From: Flagellimonas marinaquae
GTDB taxonomy: Bacteria > Bacteroidota > Bacteroidia > Flavobacteriales > Flavobacteriaceae
Direction of reading: 5' to 3'
Assembly: GCF_003992675.1 (NCBI RefSeq)
Contig: NZ_RZMZ01000016.1
Span: forward strand, 186,001 to 250,000
DNA: 64,000 nucleotides
Part shown: one piece after another, positions 18,793 to 28,756 of the stretch
Position numbering within the stretch: position 1 is the stretch's first letter
Layout of the letters: the number at the start of each line of letters is the position of its first letter
Notes under the pieces: generated by a model
What the model was told of the DNA's origin: nothing
Database searches by the model: none
The model's input: the letters and a program-made list of their open reading frames with translations, nothing else
Translations under genes and position numbers: made by a program

Positions 18793-20159
18793 AAAAGGTT
18801 TTATACCGTCATTTATTTTCTAAAGTTTTAGGTTTATCGCTCCTATTTTTTTCATCATCTTTTTATGCGCAGGAAGAAGCCGAGGCTTCTGCTGAACCCG
18901 CCGCCGAACAGGCTGCGGAGGCCACAGGTGGGGACCCTGTAAAAGGGAAGCAGCTCTTTAATCAAAATTGTGCTGCATGTCACGCCTTGGACAGGAAAAT
19001 GACCGGTCCTGCATTGGCCAATGTGGAGACTCGACTCGCTGAGGAAGAAGGCTTGGATAAGGAGTGGCTCTATTCTTGGATCAAGAACAGTGCTGGCATG
19101 ATCGCTTCGGGTGATGCGTATGCCAACAAAATTTACGCAGAGTACAATCAGGCGGCCATGACCGCATTCCCAACCTTGTCCAACGAGGACATCGATAATA
19201 TTTTGGCCTATACTGCCGCTCCGCCAAAGGCGCCTGCTCAAACTGCTGCAGCAACACCTGCAGGTGGTGAAGGTACAGGTGGTTCCAGTTCAGGAATCTC
19301 GAATGAGATGATACTGGGAGCTTTGGCACTAGTGTTCGGCCTGTTGGTTGTGATGTTGATCTTGGTGAACAAAACCTTGCGCAGAATCGCGGAGGCCAAC
19401 GGTGTAGTGCTTGAAAGGGAAAAAGAAAAGCGACTGCCCCTTTGGAAAGCGTTTGCCCAAAATCAATTTTTGGTTTTGGTGAGCGTTGTCTTCCTATTGT
19501 TGGCAAGTGCTTACTTTGCTTACGGCTGGATGATGCAGGTTGGCGTAGACCAAGGTTATGCCCCAGTGCAGCCGATACATTATTCCCACAAAATCCATGC
19601 TGGGGACAACAAAATCGAGTGTAAATACTGTCACTCATCCGCAAGGGTGTCGAAACATTCCGGAATACCATCCCTAAATGTTTGTATGAACTGTCACAAA
19701 TCCATTTATGAATACACTGGAAACCCAGAAGGTCCATCTGCTGAGGATTTGGCCAATGGGTATACCAATGAATTCTATACCGGTGAGATTAAAAAGTTGT
19801 ACAAAGCTGTTGGATGGGATGAGGAAAATCAAAGCTATACTGGCGAAACCCAGCCAGTAGAATGGGTGAGAATCCACAACTTGCCCGATTTTGCATATTT
19901 TAACCACTCACAGCACGTATCTGTGGCAGGTATTGAATGTCAAACGTGCCACGGTCCAGTAGAAGAGATGGAAATCATGTATCAGCATGCGCCATTGACC
20001 ATGGGTTGGTGTATCAACTGTCACCGCGAAACCAATGTTAAGATGGAGGGCAATGAATATTATGAAGCAATTCATGAAGAATTGTCCAAAAAGTATGGTG
20101 TGGAGGAACTTACAGCTGCAATGATGGGCGGTTTGGAATGTGGAAAATGTCACTATTAA
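18789..20159 (+). CDS. actA: alternative complex III subunit ActA, hexahaem cytochrome c
   Basis: A 456-residue periplasmic multihaem subunit of the menaquinol:cytochrome c oxidoreductase complex. Signal peptide 1-28, then an Ala/Glu-rich linker, then a class I cytochrome c domain with CAACH (C61, C64, H65). Next come an Ala/Gly linker, two hydrophobic helices (about 170-194 and 227-246), and a pentahaem domain with CXXCH histidines H282, H303, H388, H412 and H455, the last one residue from the C-terminus. Rhodothermus ActA is pentahaem, so the N-terminal monohaem domain is an addition. First gene of actABCDEF-coxBA; actB follows after 29 bases. Confidence 0.92.
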   Translation: MKKVLYRHLFSKVLGLSLLFFSSSFYAQEEAEASAEPAAEQAAEATGGDPVKGKQLFNQNCAACHALDRKMTGPALANVETRLAEEEGLDKEWLYSWIKNSAGMIASGDAYANKIYAEYNQAAMTAFPTLSNEDIDNILAYTAAPPKAPAQTAAATPAGGEGTGGSSSGISNEMILGALALVFGLLVVMLILVNKTLRRIAEANGVVLEREKEKRLPLWKAFAQNQFLVLVSVVFLLLASAYFAYGWMMQVGVDQGYAPVQPIHYSHKIHAGDNKIECKYCHSSARVSKHSGIPSLNVCMNCHKSIYEYTGNPEGPSAEDLANGYTNEFYTGEIKKLYKAVGWDEENQSYTGETQPVEWVRIHNLPDFAYFNHSQHVSVAGIECQTCHGPVEEMEIMYQHAPLTMGWCINCHRETNVKMEGNEYYEAIHEELSKKYGVEELTAAMMGGLECGKCHY

Positions 20160-20188
20160 TTAAAAGAAGATAATCTCAGATATATCGT

Positions 20189-23100
20189 ATGGCATCAAAC
20201 AAAAAATATTGGAAAAGTGAAGCGGAGTTGAATCCGAACGATTCCATTGTTGAGGCGCTAAGAAACAACGAGTTTACAGAAGAGATTCCCGTTGATGATT
20301 TTTTGGGGGATAAGGAAACCTTGTCTGCCTCGAATACGTCCCGTAGGGATTTCTTGAAATATGTAGGTTTCAGTACCGCCGCGGCTACGGTCGCAGCTTG
20401 CGAAGGGCCTGTCAATAAGTCTATCCCTTACGTTGTCCAGCCGGACAGGATTGTTCCAGGTGTGGCCAACTACTACGCCACTACCATCGCGGACGGTTTT
20501 GATTTTGCCAGTATTTTGGTAAAAACAAGAGAAGGAAGGCCTATCAAAATTGAGAACAATACCGATGCCAAAGTCAATGGTGGAGCCAATGCCAGGGTGC
20601 AGGCTTCCGTTTTGACCTTGTACGATAGCAAGAGGGTTCAGGGGCCGATGGCCAATGGAGAGCCTGTGGATTGGAATGTATTGGACGCTACCGTAAAGGC
20701 AAAGTTAAATGCTTTGAAAGGTACCAATAAGCAAGTAGTGCTTTTGACGCAAACTTATGCGAGCCCATCTACAACAAAATTGATTGCGGAATTTAAGACG
20801 GCCTACGGAGAGAATGTGAACCATGTGGTCTACGATGCCATTTCCGAAGATGCTGCACTTAACGCATATCAAAAAGCTTACGGCGAGCGTGCCTTGGCCG
20901 ATTATGATTTTCAGAAAGCTGATTTGATTGTTTCCTTCGGGGCCGATTTCTTGGGAGATTGGCAAGGTGGGGGCTATGATTCAGGTTACGCCAAAGGGCG
21001 TGTACCAAAGAATGGTAAAATGTCCCGCCATATCCAAATGGAGTCGAATATGTCGTTGACTGGCGCCAACGCCGATAAGCGATATCCGATGACCCCAACC
21101 CAACAAAAAATTGCCTTGGCCAAATTGTATGGCAAATTGAATGGCAGTAATGTGGGTGGAGGAACTTCTGATGTAGATGAAGCTGTAGATAAGGTTGCTG
21201 CTGAAATTAAGAAGGCAGGCAGAAAAGCGGTTGTGGTGAGCGGTCTTAATGACGAAAACGCCCAAACCGTCGTATTGGCCATCAATAAACTGCTGTCCAG
21301 CGAAGCTTTTGATCCTGAAAAACCAAAATATGTGCGCCAAGGAGACACAGCCAAGGTCAATAAATTGGTGGCGCACATGAATGCAGGGCGTGTTGGTGCA
21401 TTGATCATGGATGGAGTGAATCCAGCCTATACATTGCCCAATGCAGAGGAGTTCTTGGCCGGACTTGAAAAGGTCGATTTGTCTGTAGATTTTGCCTACA
21501 CCAATGATGAAACAGCGCAAGCATCAACTTATGTTGCTGCCGCTTCACATTATTTGGAGTCTTGGGGCGACACACAATTTAAGAAAGGACATTACAGTTT
21601 GATCCAACCGGCTATCCGTGAGTTGTTTGATACGAAGCAGTTTCAAACCGCTCTTTTAACATGGATGGGCGTTGAAAAAACATATTACGAGTACCTTAAG
21701 GAAACTTGGGCAGCCGATGTGTTGCAAGGTGGTTCTTGGAACAAGGCATTGCAGGATGGGGTGTATGAGGCACCTTTGATGATGGACGATGCTGCTGCTT
21801 CCGAGCCTGCTGCCAATACCGAAGACGAAGAGACGCAGCCGGAAATTGTTCCGATCGCTTCTGCTATCCGTGCCTTGGTCAACAGCACGAGTACTGGTAC
21901 CGAATTGGTACTCTATTCCAAGGTGGGAATGGGTGACGGTCGTCAAGCCAACAACCCATGGTTGCAAGAATTCCCTGATCCTATTTCTAGAGTGTCTTGG
22001 GATAACTATGTGACCGTTTCCAAAGCGGACGCTGAATCTTGGGGACTTGAAAATACCATTGTTGCCGATGGTGGACTTAACGGTAGCTATGTCAACTTGA
22101 CTGTTGATGGTAAGGTGCTGCAAAATGTACCTGTTATCGTTCAGCCAGGTCAGGCCGTAGGAACTGTGGGTCTATCCTTTGGATATGGTAAAAAGGCCGG
22201 TATGCAAGCGGAGATGGCAACCGGAGTGAATGCATACACCTTGTATGCCAACTTCTCGGATGTACAAACCGTTACCGTTGAAAAGGCTTCTGGAACACAC
22301 GAGTTTGCTTGTGTTCAGTCCCAAAAAACCCTTATGGGTAGAGGGGACATTATTAAGGAGACCACACTTGAAATATTCAATACCAAAGATCACGCGGAAT
22401 GGAATCCCATGCCTCACGTATCGTTGAACCATCAGGAAATTCCTGTGACTTCACCAGATGCTGATCTTTGGGAGGAATTTGATAGAAGTATAGGACACCA
22501 CTTTAATCTGTCCATTGACCTTAACGCCTGTACTGGTTGTGGTGCCTGTGTGATAGCATGTCATGCAGAAAACAATGTGCCGGTCGTTGGAAAGACGGAA
22601 ATCCGTCGTTCCAGGGATATGCACTGGTTGCGTATTGACCGTTACTATTCTTCTGAGGATACTTTTGAAGGAGATAACGAGAAGAAGGAAGAAATGGACG
22701 GCCTTTGGGGAGATAAAGGATCTCTTGGTGGCTTCAGGGAGATGGAAGACCCATCCACCAATCCACAGGTGGCCTTCCAGCCGGTAATGTGTCAGCACTG
22801 TAACCACGCACCGTGTGAAACGGTATGTCCGGTGGCTGCCACTTCCCACAGTAGGCAAGGTCAAAATCATATGGCTTATAACCGTTGTGTAGGTACGAGA
22901 TACTGTGCCAACAACTGTCCGTATAAAGTTCGTAGGTTCAACTGGTTCTTGTACAACAACAATGACGAGTTCGACTTCAACATGAACAACGATTTGGGTA
23001 AAATGGTACTCAACCCAGATGTTAACGTACGTTCCAGAGGTGTGATGGAAAAATGCTCCATGTGTATCCAAATGACCCAAAAAACCATCTTGGATGCCAA

Positions 23101-23314
23101 GAGGGATGGAAGGGTCGTTAAAGATGGAGAGTTCCAGACTGCCTGTTCCGCAGCATGTAATAATGGTGCCATGGTATTCGGTGACATCAATGACCACGAT
23201 AGCAAAGTGGTCGAGCTGAAAGAAGATAAGAGAATGTACCATTTGTTGGAGCATGTGGGCACCAAACCGAACGTGTTCTATCATGTAAAAGTGAGAAACA
23301 CCAACGAGGCTTAA
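20189..23314 (+). CDS. actB: alternative complex III iron-sulfur subunit ActB
   Basis: A 1041-residue fusion of a molybdopterin-oxidoreductase-like domain (about 80-750) and a four-cluster ferredoxin domain. TSRRDFLKYVGF (51-62) resembles a twin-arginine signal and ends in a lipobox-like VAAC with C71, so the mature protein may be lipid-anchored in the periplasm. The ferredoxin part begins with C781-x2-C784-x2-C787-x3-C791 and continues with CQHCNHAPCETVCP, CVGTRYCANNCP and CSMC, consistent with three [4Fe-4S] and one [3Fe-4S] cluster. In known ActB the first domain carries no molybdenum. It passes electrons within the complex. Confidence 0.94.
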   Translation: MASNKKYWKSEAELNPNDSIVEALRNNEFTEEIPVDDFLGDKETLSASNTSRRDFLKYVGFSTAAATVAACEGPVNKSIPYVVQPDRIVPGVANYYATTIADGFDFASILVKTREGRPIKIENNTDAKVNGGANARVQASVLTLYDSKRVQGPMANGEPVDWNVLDATVKAKLNALKGTNKQVVLLTQTYASPSTTKLIAEFKTAYGENVNHVVYDAISEDAALNAYQKAYGERALADYDFQKADLIVSFGADFLGDWQGGGYDSGYAKGRVPKNGKMSRHIQMESNMSLTGANADKRYPMTPTQQKIALAKLYGKLNGSNVGGGTSDVDEAVDKVAAEIKKAGRKAVVVSGLNDENAQTVVLAINKLLSSEAFDPEKPKYVRQGDTAKVNKLVAHMNAGRVGALIMDGVNPAYTLPNAEEFLAGLEKVDLSVDFAYTNDETAQASTYVAAASHYLESWGDTQFKKGHYSLIQPAIRELFDTKQFQTALLTWMGVEKTYYEYLKETWAADVLQGGSWNKALQDGVYEAPLMMDDAAASEPAANTEDEETQPEIVPIASAIRALVNSTSTGTELVLYSKVGMGDGRQANNPWLQEFPDPISRVSWDNYVTVSKADAESWGLENTIVADGGLNGSYVNLTVDGKVLQNVPVIVQPGQAVGTVGLSFGYGKKAGMQAEMATGVNAYTLYANFSDVQTVTVEKASGTHEFACVQSQKTLMGRGDIIKETTLEIFNTKDHAEWNPMPHVSLNHQEIPVTSPDADLWEEFDRSIGHHFNLSIDLNACTGCGACVIACHAENNVPVVGKTEIRRSRDMHWLRIDRYYSSEDTFEGDNEKKEEMDGLWGDKGSLGGFREMEDPSTNPQVAFQPVMCQHCNHAPCETVCPVAATSHSRQGQNHMAYNRCVGTRYCANNCPYKVRRFNWFLYNNNDEFDFNMNNDLGKMVLNPDVNVRSRGVMEKCSMCIQMTQKTILDAKRDGRVVKDGEFQTACSAACNNGAMVFGDINDHDSKVVELKEDKRMYHLLEHVGTKPNVFYHVKVRNTNEA

Positions 23315-23347
23315 TCAATAAAAAAAGAAGTAACTAGAAGATAAATT

Positions 23348-25099
23348 ATGGCGTCGCATTACGAAGCACCTATTCGAAAGCCCTTAGTGGTCGGAGACAA
23401 AGGATACCACGATGTAACAGTGGACATTGCCCGTCCGGTTGAGGGAAAGGCCAATAAACAATGGTGGATAGTTTTCTCCATTGCCTTAGTGGCATTCCTC
23501 TGGGGTCTAGGATGTATCATTTATACCATTTCTACAGGTATTGGGGTTTGGGGTCTTAACCGAACCGTAAACTGGGCCTGGGATATTACCAACTTCGTTT
23601 GGTGGGTAGGTATCGGTCACGCAGGTACCCTGATTTCAGCGGTATTGTTGCTCTTCCGTCAAAAATGGAGAATGGCGATCAACCGCTCCGCTGAGGCGAT
23701 GACCATCTTTTCCGTTGTTCAAGCGGGATTGTTCCCAATCATTCACATGGGTCGTCCATGGCTAGCGTACTGGGTATTGCCCATTCCCAACCAATTTGGT
23801 TCGCTATGGGTCAACTTTAACTCGCCTTTGCTTTGGGACGTGTTTGCGATTTCGACCTATCTTTCCGTATCCTTGGTGTTCTGGTGGACAGGTTTGTTGC
23901 CAGATTTCGCAATGATTCGTGACAGGGCCGTAAAACCTTTCCAAAAGAAAATTTATAGCTTGTTGAGCTTCGGTTGGACAGGACGCGCAAAGGATTGGCA
24001 ACGTTTTGAGGAAGTTTCCTTGGTATTGGCTGGTTTGGCCACGCCTTTGGTACTTTCCGTGCACACCATTGTATCTTTTGACTTTGCTACATCGGTAATC
24101 CCAGGATGGCATACCACCATCTTCCCGCCTTACTTTGTTGCGGGAGCGATTTTCTCTGGTTTTGCCATGGTGAACACCCTTTTGATCATCATGCGAAAGG
24201 TATGTAGCCTTGAAGCCTACATTACGGTGCAGCATATAGAATTGATGAACATCGTAATCATGATAACAGGTTCCATCGTTGGATGTGCCTATATCACGGA
24301 GTTGTTCATCGCATGGTATTCCGGTGTGGAATACGAGCAATATGCCTTCTTGAACAGGGCAACAGGACCTTACGCATGGGCTTATTGGGCCATGATGACC
24401 TGTAACGTGTTCTCACCCCAGTTTATGTGGTTCAAAAAATTAAGGACCAGTATCATGTTCTCATTTTTCATCTCCATTGTGGTGAACATAGGGATGTGGT
24501 TTGAGCGTTTTGTGATCATCGTTACTTCCTTGCATAGGGATTACTTGCCATCTTCTTGGACCATGTTCTCCCCAACCTTTGTGGATATTGGAATATTTAT
24601 TGGAACCATCGGATTCTTCTTCGTGTTGTTCCTATTGTATTCAAGAACATTCCCGGTAATTGCACAGGCCGAGGTAAAATCCATTTTGAAGGCTTCTGGA
24701 GAGAAATACAAAAAACTAAGGGAGGCTGGTAAACCAATGTACGAAATGCCGCAAGGCGTGAACAGGGTGGTGAGTTACGATGAGCCCATTACGGACGACG
24801 TGTTGATGGGTGAACCAAAACCTACCGTTGGCGATAAAGTCGGTGTATCCGAGCTGTTGAGCTCCATTGGAACCTTTGATGCGGCCATGGAAACCCCTGA
24901 CGATTTAAAGAAAATAAAAGGAGTTGGTCCAGAGATGGAGCGCACTTTAAACGAGATAGGCATTTTTACCTATGCACAGGTCGCCAGAATGACCGAAAGA
25001 GAGTATGATTTGCTAGACTCTATTACCGGAAGGTTCCCAGGCCGCGCACAGCGTGACGATTGGGCAGGTCAAGCAAAGTTGTTAAACGATAAAAAATAA
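23348..25099 (+). CDS. actC: alternative complex III quinol-binding membrane subunit ActC, with C-terminal HhH domain
   Basis: A 583-residue NrfD/PsrC-family protein with about ten membrane helices over residues 38-440. It is expected to oxidise menaquinol at the periplasmic face next to ActB. The unusual part is the end: after a charged linker (about 445-515), residues 518-583 form a helix-hairpin-helix-like module, LKKIKGVGPEMERTLNEIGI, followed by FTYAQVARMTEREYDLL and a tryptophan-containing tail. Such modules occur at the ends of some other respiratory and ribosomal-like proteins and are normally associated with nucleic acid or protein binding. Its role here is unknown. actD begins 2 bases after the stop. 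Confidence 0.92.
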   Translation: MASHYEAPIRKPLVVGDKGYHDVTVDIARPVEGKANKQWWIVFSIALVAFLWGLGCIIYTISTGIGVWGLNRTVNWAWDITNFVWWVGIGHAGTLISAVLLLFRQKWRMAINRSAEAMTIFSVVQAGLFPIIHMGRPWLAYWVLPIPNQFGSLWVNFNSPLLWDVFAISTYLSVSLVFWWTGLLPDFAMIRDRAVKPFQKKIYSLLSFGWTGRAKDWQRFEEVSLVLAGLATPLVLSVHTIVSFDFATSVIPGWHTTIFPPYFVAGAIFSGFAMVNTLLIIMRKVCSLEAYITVQHIELMNIVIMITGSIVGCAYITELFIAWYSGVEYEQYAFLNRATGPYAWAYWAMMTCNVFSPQFMWFKKLRTSIMFSFFISIVVNIGMWFERFVIIVTSLHRDYLPSSWTMFSPTFVDIGIFIGTIGFFFVLFLLYSRTFPVIAQAEVKSILKASGEKYKKLREAGKPMYEMPQGVNRVVSYDEPITDDVLMGEPKPTVGDKVGVSELLSSIGTFDAAMETPDDLKKIKGVGPEMERTLNEIGIFTYAQVARMTEREYDLLDSITGRFPGRAQRDDWAGQAKLLNDKK

Positions 25100-25101
25100 T
25101 T

Positions 25102-25629
25102 ATGGCATCAAAAGTTATACAAGCACTTTACAACGACGACGATGTGTTGATGCATGCTGTAAAAAAGGTTAGGGCAGAGCGACATCATATCGAAGAGGTG
25201 TACACTCCTTTTCCAGTTCACGGCCTAGATAAGGCTATGGGATTGGAGGACACTCGAATCGCCATCACCTCTTTCCTTTATGGATGTTTGGGATTGGCAG
25301 TTGCCATAGTTATGATGAACTATATCATGATTGAGGATTGGCCCCAAGATATTGGAGGTAAGCCAAGCTTTAGCTATTTGGAAAACATGCCGGCCTTTGT
25401 GCCCATCATGTTTGAGCTTACAGTTTTCTTTGCGGCCCACTTGATGGTAATCACATTCTACCTAAGAAGTAAAATGTGGCCCTTCAAAAAAGCGGAGAAC
25501 CCTGACAAGCGTACTACCGACGACCATTTTTTGATGGAAATTGGCGTACATGACAATGAAAAGGAACTTGCTGATCTGTTGTGGGAAACAGGTGCAGTGG
25601 AAGTAAAAGTTACAGAAAAGGAGTCTTAA
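25102..25629 (+). CDS. actD: alternative complex III subunit ActD (DUF3341)
   Basis: A 175-residue DUF3341 protein with two membrane helices (about 52-75 and 96-118) flanked by cytoplasmic segments. It opens with YNDDDVLMHAVKKV and contains YTPFPVHGLDKAMG, the family signature. It is a structural subunit of the complex without cofactors. Length is normal. It is tightly spaced: 2 bases from actC and 4 to actE. Confidence 0.92.
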   Translation: MASKVIQALYNDDDVLMHAVKKVRAERHHIEEVYTPFPVHGLDKAMGLEDTRIAITSFLYGCLGLAVAIVMMNYIMIEDWPQDIGGKPSFSYLENMPAFVPIMFELTVFFAAHLMVITFYLRSKMWPFKKAENPDKRTTDDHFLMEIGVHDNEKELADLLWETGAVEVKVTEKES

Positions 25630-25633
25630 TACT

Positions 25634-26203
25634 ATGAAGCAATTAGGTAAAATAAGTGTTGTTTTGGTTTTGGTTTGGTTCGCTGCATCCTGCGCGGATA
25701 AGAACAGGCCAAACTACCAATACATGCCAAACATGTACGAACCCGTAGGATATGAGACCTACCAAGGTGTGGACAGTGGATTGTTTCCTGACGGTACGTC
25801 GGCCCTGTTGCCTGCCGAAGGAACCATTTCCAGAGGATACATGCCCTATGAGTTCGAAAACACTCCGGAAGGTAAGGAGCTTGCAAGGATGGACAACAGT
25901 CCATTGGATTCCCTTAACCAAGAGGAAAATTTGGCCAGGGGAGCAGAGTTATATGCCATTTATTGTGCCATTTGCCATGGTGTAAAAGGCGATGGGCAAG
26001 GTACCCTTGTAAAAAGAGAAAAAATATTGGGTGTTCCCAGCTACGCGGATGCAGCAAGAAACATTACAGTAGGATCAACATACCACACCGTTTACTACGG
26101 ATTGAACTCCATGGGCTCCTATGCCTCGCAGTTCGCCAATGAGAAAGAAATGTGGCAAGTATCCGAATACGTGATGAAGTTAAAGGAAGACCTAACAAAA
26201 TAA
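25634..26203 (+). CDS. actE: alternative complex III monohaem cytochrome ActE, lipoprotein
   Basis: A 189-residue class I cytochrome c with a lipoprotein signal (lipobox FAASC, C20) and one haem site, CAICH (C111, C114, H115). It carries electrons from ActA toward the oxidase. The region between anchor and haem includes PNMYEPVGYET, typical of ActE. The likely axial methionine is among those in NSMGSYASQFANEKEMW. It is embedded in the act operon, 4 bases after actD and 17 before actF. Confidence 0.93.
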   Translation: MKQLGKISVVLVLVWFAASCADKNRPNYQYMPNMYEPVGYETYQGVDSGLFPDGTSALLPAEGTISRGYMPYEFENTPEGKELARMDNSPLDSLNQEENLARGAELYAIYCAICHGVKGDGQGTLVKREKILGVPSYADAARNITVGSTYHTVYYGLNSMGSYASQFANEKEMWQVSEYVMKLKEDLTK

Positions 26204-26220
26204 TAGGATAAGAAGAAACT

Positions 26221-27558
26221 ATGTATACCTTTTCAAACAAACTTAGACTAGGATCTTTCATAGCCATGGGGCTTGGATTTATATTCCTTGTAATTGGTTT
26301 TATGTCTGCCCCATCAACCGTGGAAGAAGCCAAGGCCATGGTGGCAGTCCACGATGATGGCCATGGTGGAGGGCATGCAGAGGAAGCTGCCGCTAGCCAT
26401 GCAGAAGAGCAGGGACATGGTGGTGAGGCCGCTCATGGTGAGGCGCACGATGCTTCCCACGATGAGCATTTGTTGCACCAATTGCAAAACAGACCTTGGT
26501 CCGCACTTTACGTAGCAGCCTTCTTTTTCTTTATGATCTCATTGGGTGTATTGGCCTTTTATGCCATCCAACGGGCCGCACAGGCTGGTTGGTCCCCATT
26601 GTTGTTCCGAGTTATGGAAGGTATCACAGCGTATCTCGTGCCCGGTGGAATTATTGTATTCGTAATCTTGCTATTGTCGGCACTGCACTTCAACCATATG
26701 TTTGTTTGGATGGATGCCGAGACTGTGGCGCACGACGAATTGCTGCAAGGTAAAGCAGGATACTTGAATCCAACCTTCTTTTTGATAAGGGCAGCTATTT
26801 TCTTGGGTGGATGGATTTTCTACCGTCAATATTCAAGAAAACTGTCTTTGGCACAGGATGAAGCCGATGACAATAGCAACTTCGTGAAAAACTTTAGATG
26901 GTCGGCCGGTTTCTTGGTATTCTACCTAGTTACCGAATCCATGATGTCATGGGATTGGATCATGAGTTTGGATCCACACTGGTTCAGTACCCTTTTCGGA
27001 TGGTATGTATTTGCCAGTATGTTCGTATCAGGAATCACCGTGATAGCTATGGTAACCGTTTACCTGAAATCAAAAGGATATTTGGAGCAAGTTAATGATA
27101 GCCACATCCACGATTTGGCCAAGTTCATGTTCGGTATAAGTATTTTCTGGACATATCTTTGGTTCTCACAGTTTATGTTGATTTGGTATGCCAATATTCC
27201 TGAAGAGGTAACCTATTATATCGCACGTTTTGAAGACTACCAGCTACCATTCTTCGGAATGTTGGTAATGAACTTTGTTTTCCCATTGTTGGTGTTGATG
27301 AACAGCGACTATAAAAGGGTGAACTGGTTTGTGATCATGACGGGTATCGTAGTACTTTTTGGCCACTATTTGGATATATTCAATATGGTAATGCCTGCAA
27401 CGGTTGGTGACCAGTGGTTCATTGGTCTTCCAGAGATTGGCGGTATTTTGTTCTTTGGTGGTTTGTTCGTTTTCTGGGTATTCACCGCTTTGACAAAGGC
27501 ACCTTTACAACCCAAACGAAATCCGTTTATTGAAGAGAGTAGACATTTTCATTATTAA
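26221..27558 (+). CDS. actF: alternative complex III membrane subunit ActF, with His-rich loop
   Basis: A 445-residue NrfD-like integral protein with about ten membrane helices, paralogous to ActC. After the first helix (about 11-30) comes a soluble segment, residues 40-90, with ten histidines (H44, 48, 52, 60, 66, 72, 76, 80, 83, 86) among Gly, Ala and Glu. This is not needed for the ActF fold and looks like a metal-binding loop. The rest contains the family motifs SMMSWDWIMSLDPHWFSTLFGW in separate helices. coxB follows after 34 bases, placing the oxidase in the same transcript. Confidence 0.92.
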   Translation: MYTFSNKLRLGSFIAMGLGFIFLVIGFMSAPSTVEEAKAMVAVHDDGHGGGHAEEAAASHAEEQGHGGEAAHGEAHDASHDEHLLHQLQNRPWSALYVAAFFFFMISLGVLAFYAIQRAAQAGWSPLLFRVMEGITAYLVPGGIIVFVILLLSALHFNHMFVWMDAETVAHDELLQGKAGYLNPTFFLIRAAIFLGGWIFYRQYSRKLSLAQDEADDNSNFVKNFRWSAGFLVFYLVTESMMSWDWIMSLDPHWFSTLFGWYVFASMFVSGITVIAMVTVYLKSKGYLEQVNDSHIHDLAKFMFGISIFWTYLWFSQFMLIWYANIPEEVTYYIARFEDYQLPFFGMLVMNFVFPLLVLMNSDYKRVNWFVIMTGIVVLFGHYLDIFNMVMPATVGDQWFIGLPEIGGILFFGGLFVFWVFTALTKAPLQPKRNPFIEESRHFHY

Positions 27559-27592
27559 TAGAATACGATTTAAGTCTTAGATAGATATAAAG

Positions 27593-28717
27593 ATGACTGC
27601 ATTATTAACATTTACTGTTTTAGCTCTGGTTGCGATAGCCATTTGGCAAATGACCAAGATTTTTGAATTGTCGCAAACTAAAACAGAACGCACTGAGATA
27701 GCTAATGATTCCGATAACAAAAACAACGGCTACCTGTTGTTTGCGTTCTTGATTTTCATCTATGGAATCACCATTTTCAGTTTTGCCAAATATTCCAAGA
27801 TGCTTTTGCCAGATGCAGCATCAGAACACGGCGGGGATTACGATCAGTTGATGTGGGTCTCCTTTGCCATTATTTTCTTTGTGCAGACCATTACGCAAGC
27901 GCTCTTGCACTATTTTGGTTACAAGTACCGCGGACAAAAGGGAAGAAAAGCACTCTTTTTCGCAGACAACGATAGATTGGAGTTTATCTGGACCATCATT
28001 CCAGTAATTGTATTGGCGGGTTTGATTCTTTGGGGATTGTATACTTGGACCAATATTATGGATATCAATGAGGACGATGATCCGTTGGTTATCGAGCTCT
28101 ATGCCCAGCAGTTTAACTGGACAGCCAGATACGGTGGCGAAGACAATGTTCTTGGAGAGGCAAATGTGCGGTTGATTGATATCAACAGAGCCAATGTCCT
28201 TGGATTGGATGAGTCCGATCCGAATGCAGAGGACGACATCATTGTAAAGGAACTGCATTTGCCCGTAGGGAGAAAAGTAAATTTTAAAATGAGGTCGCAA
28301 GATGTATTGCACTCCGCTTACATGCCGCACTTTAGGGCACAGATGAACTGTGTTCCGGGTATGATTACCCAGTTTTCGTTCACGCCTACGGTGACCACGG
28401 AAGAAATGCGTTTGAACCCTGATGTTGTGGATAAGGTAAAAAGGACCAATGCCCTTAGGGCCGAGTGGGCTGCCGAAGGCAGACCGAATAGTGACCCATG
28501 GGAGTTCGACTACGTGCTGTTGTGCAATAAGATTTGTGGTAAGTCACACTACAATATGCAGATGAGGATTGTTGTAGAGACCGAGGAAGAGTATAACAAG
28601 TGGTTGGCCGAGCAAAAGACCTTTAAGGAAACCGTGATGGTAGATGAAACAGAAGGAGCAGAGGTTGCCGAGAAAGGATCTAGTGCTGGGGAAATGGAAA
28701 CCGCGTCGGTAGAGTAA
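27593..28717 (+). CDS. coxB: cytochrome c oxidase subunit II
   Basis: A 374-residue subunit carrying the binuclear CuA centre that accepts electrons from ActE or ActA. Helices: one at the extreme N-terminus, then about 52-70, 88-110 and 127-147, followed by the periplasmic cupredoxin domain. The CuA ligands are C311, C315, H319 and M322 in CNKICGKSHYNM, with an upstream histidine in DVLHSAYMPH. No cytochrome c domain is fused, consistent with direct docking to the act complex. The C-terminal 40 residues are acidic and low-complexity. Confidence 0.95.
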   Translation: MTALLTFTVLALVAIAIWQMTKIFELSQTKTERTEIANDSDNKNNGYLLFAFLIFIYGITIFSFAKYSKMLLPDAASEHGGDYDQLMWVSFAIIFFVQTITQALLHYFGYKYRGQKGRKALFFADNDRLEFIWTIIPVIVLAGLILWGLYTWTNIMDINEDDDPLVIELYAQQFNWTARYGGEDNVLGEANVRLIDINRANVLGLDESDPNAEDDIIVKELHLPVGRKVNFKMRSQDVLHSAYMPHFRAQMNCVPGMITQFSFTPTVTTEEMRLNPDVVDKVKRTNALRAEWAAEGRPNSDPWEFDYVLLCNKICGKSHYNMQMRIVVETEEEYNKWLAEQKTFKETVMVDETEGAEVAEKGSSAGEMETASVE

Positions 28718-28756
28718 AAAACAAAAAAAAAGAAATAACGAAAAATTAATTGGATT

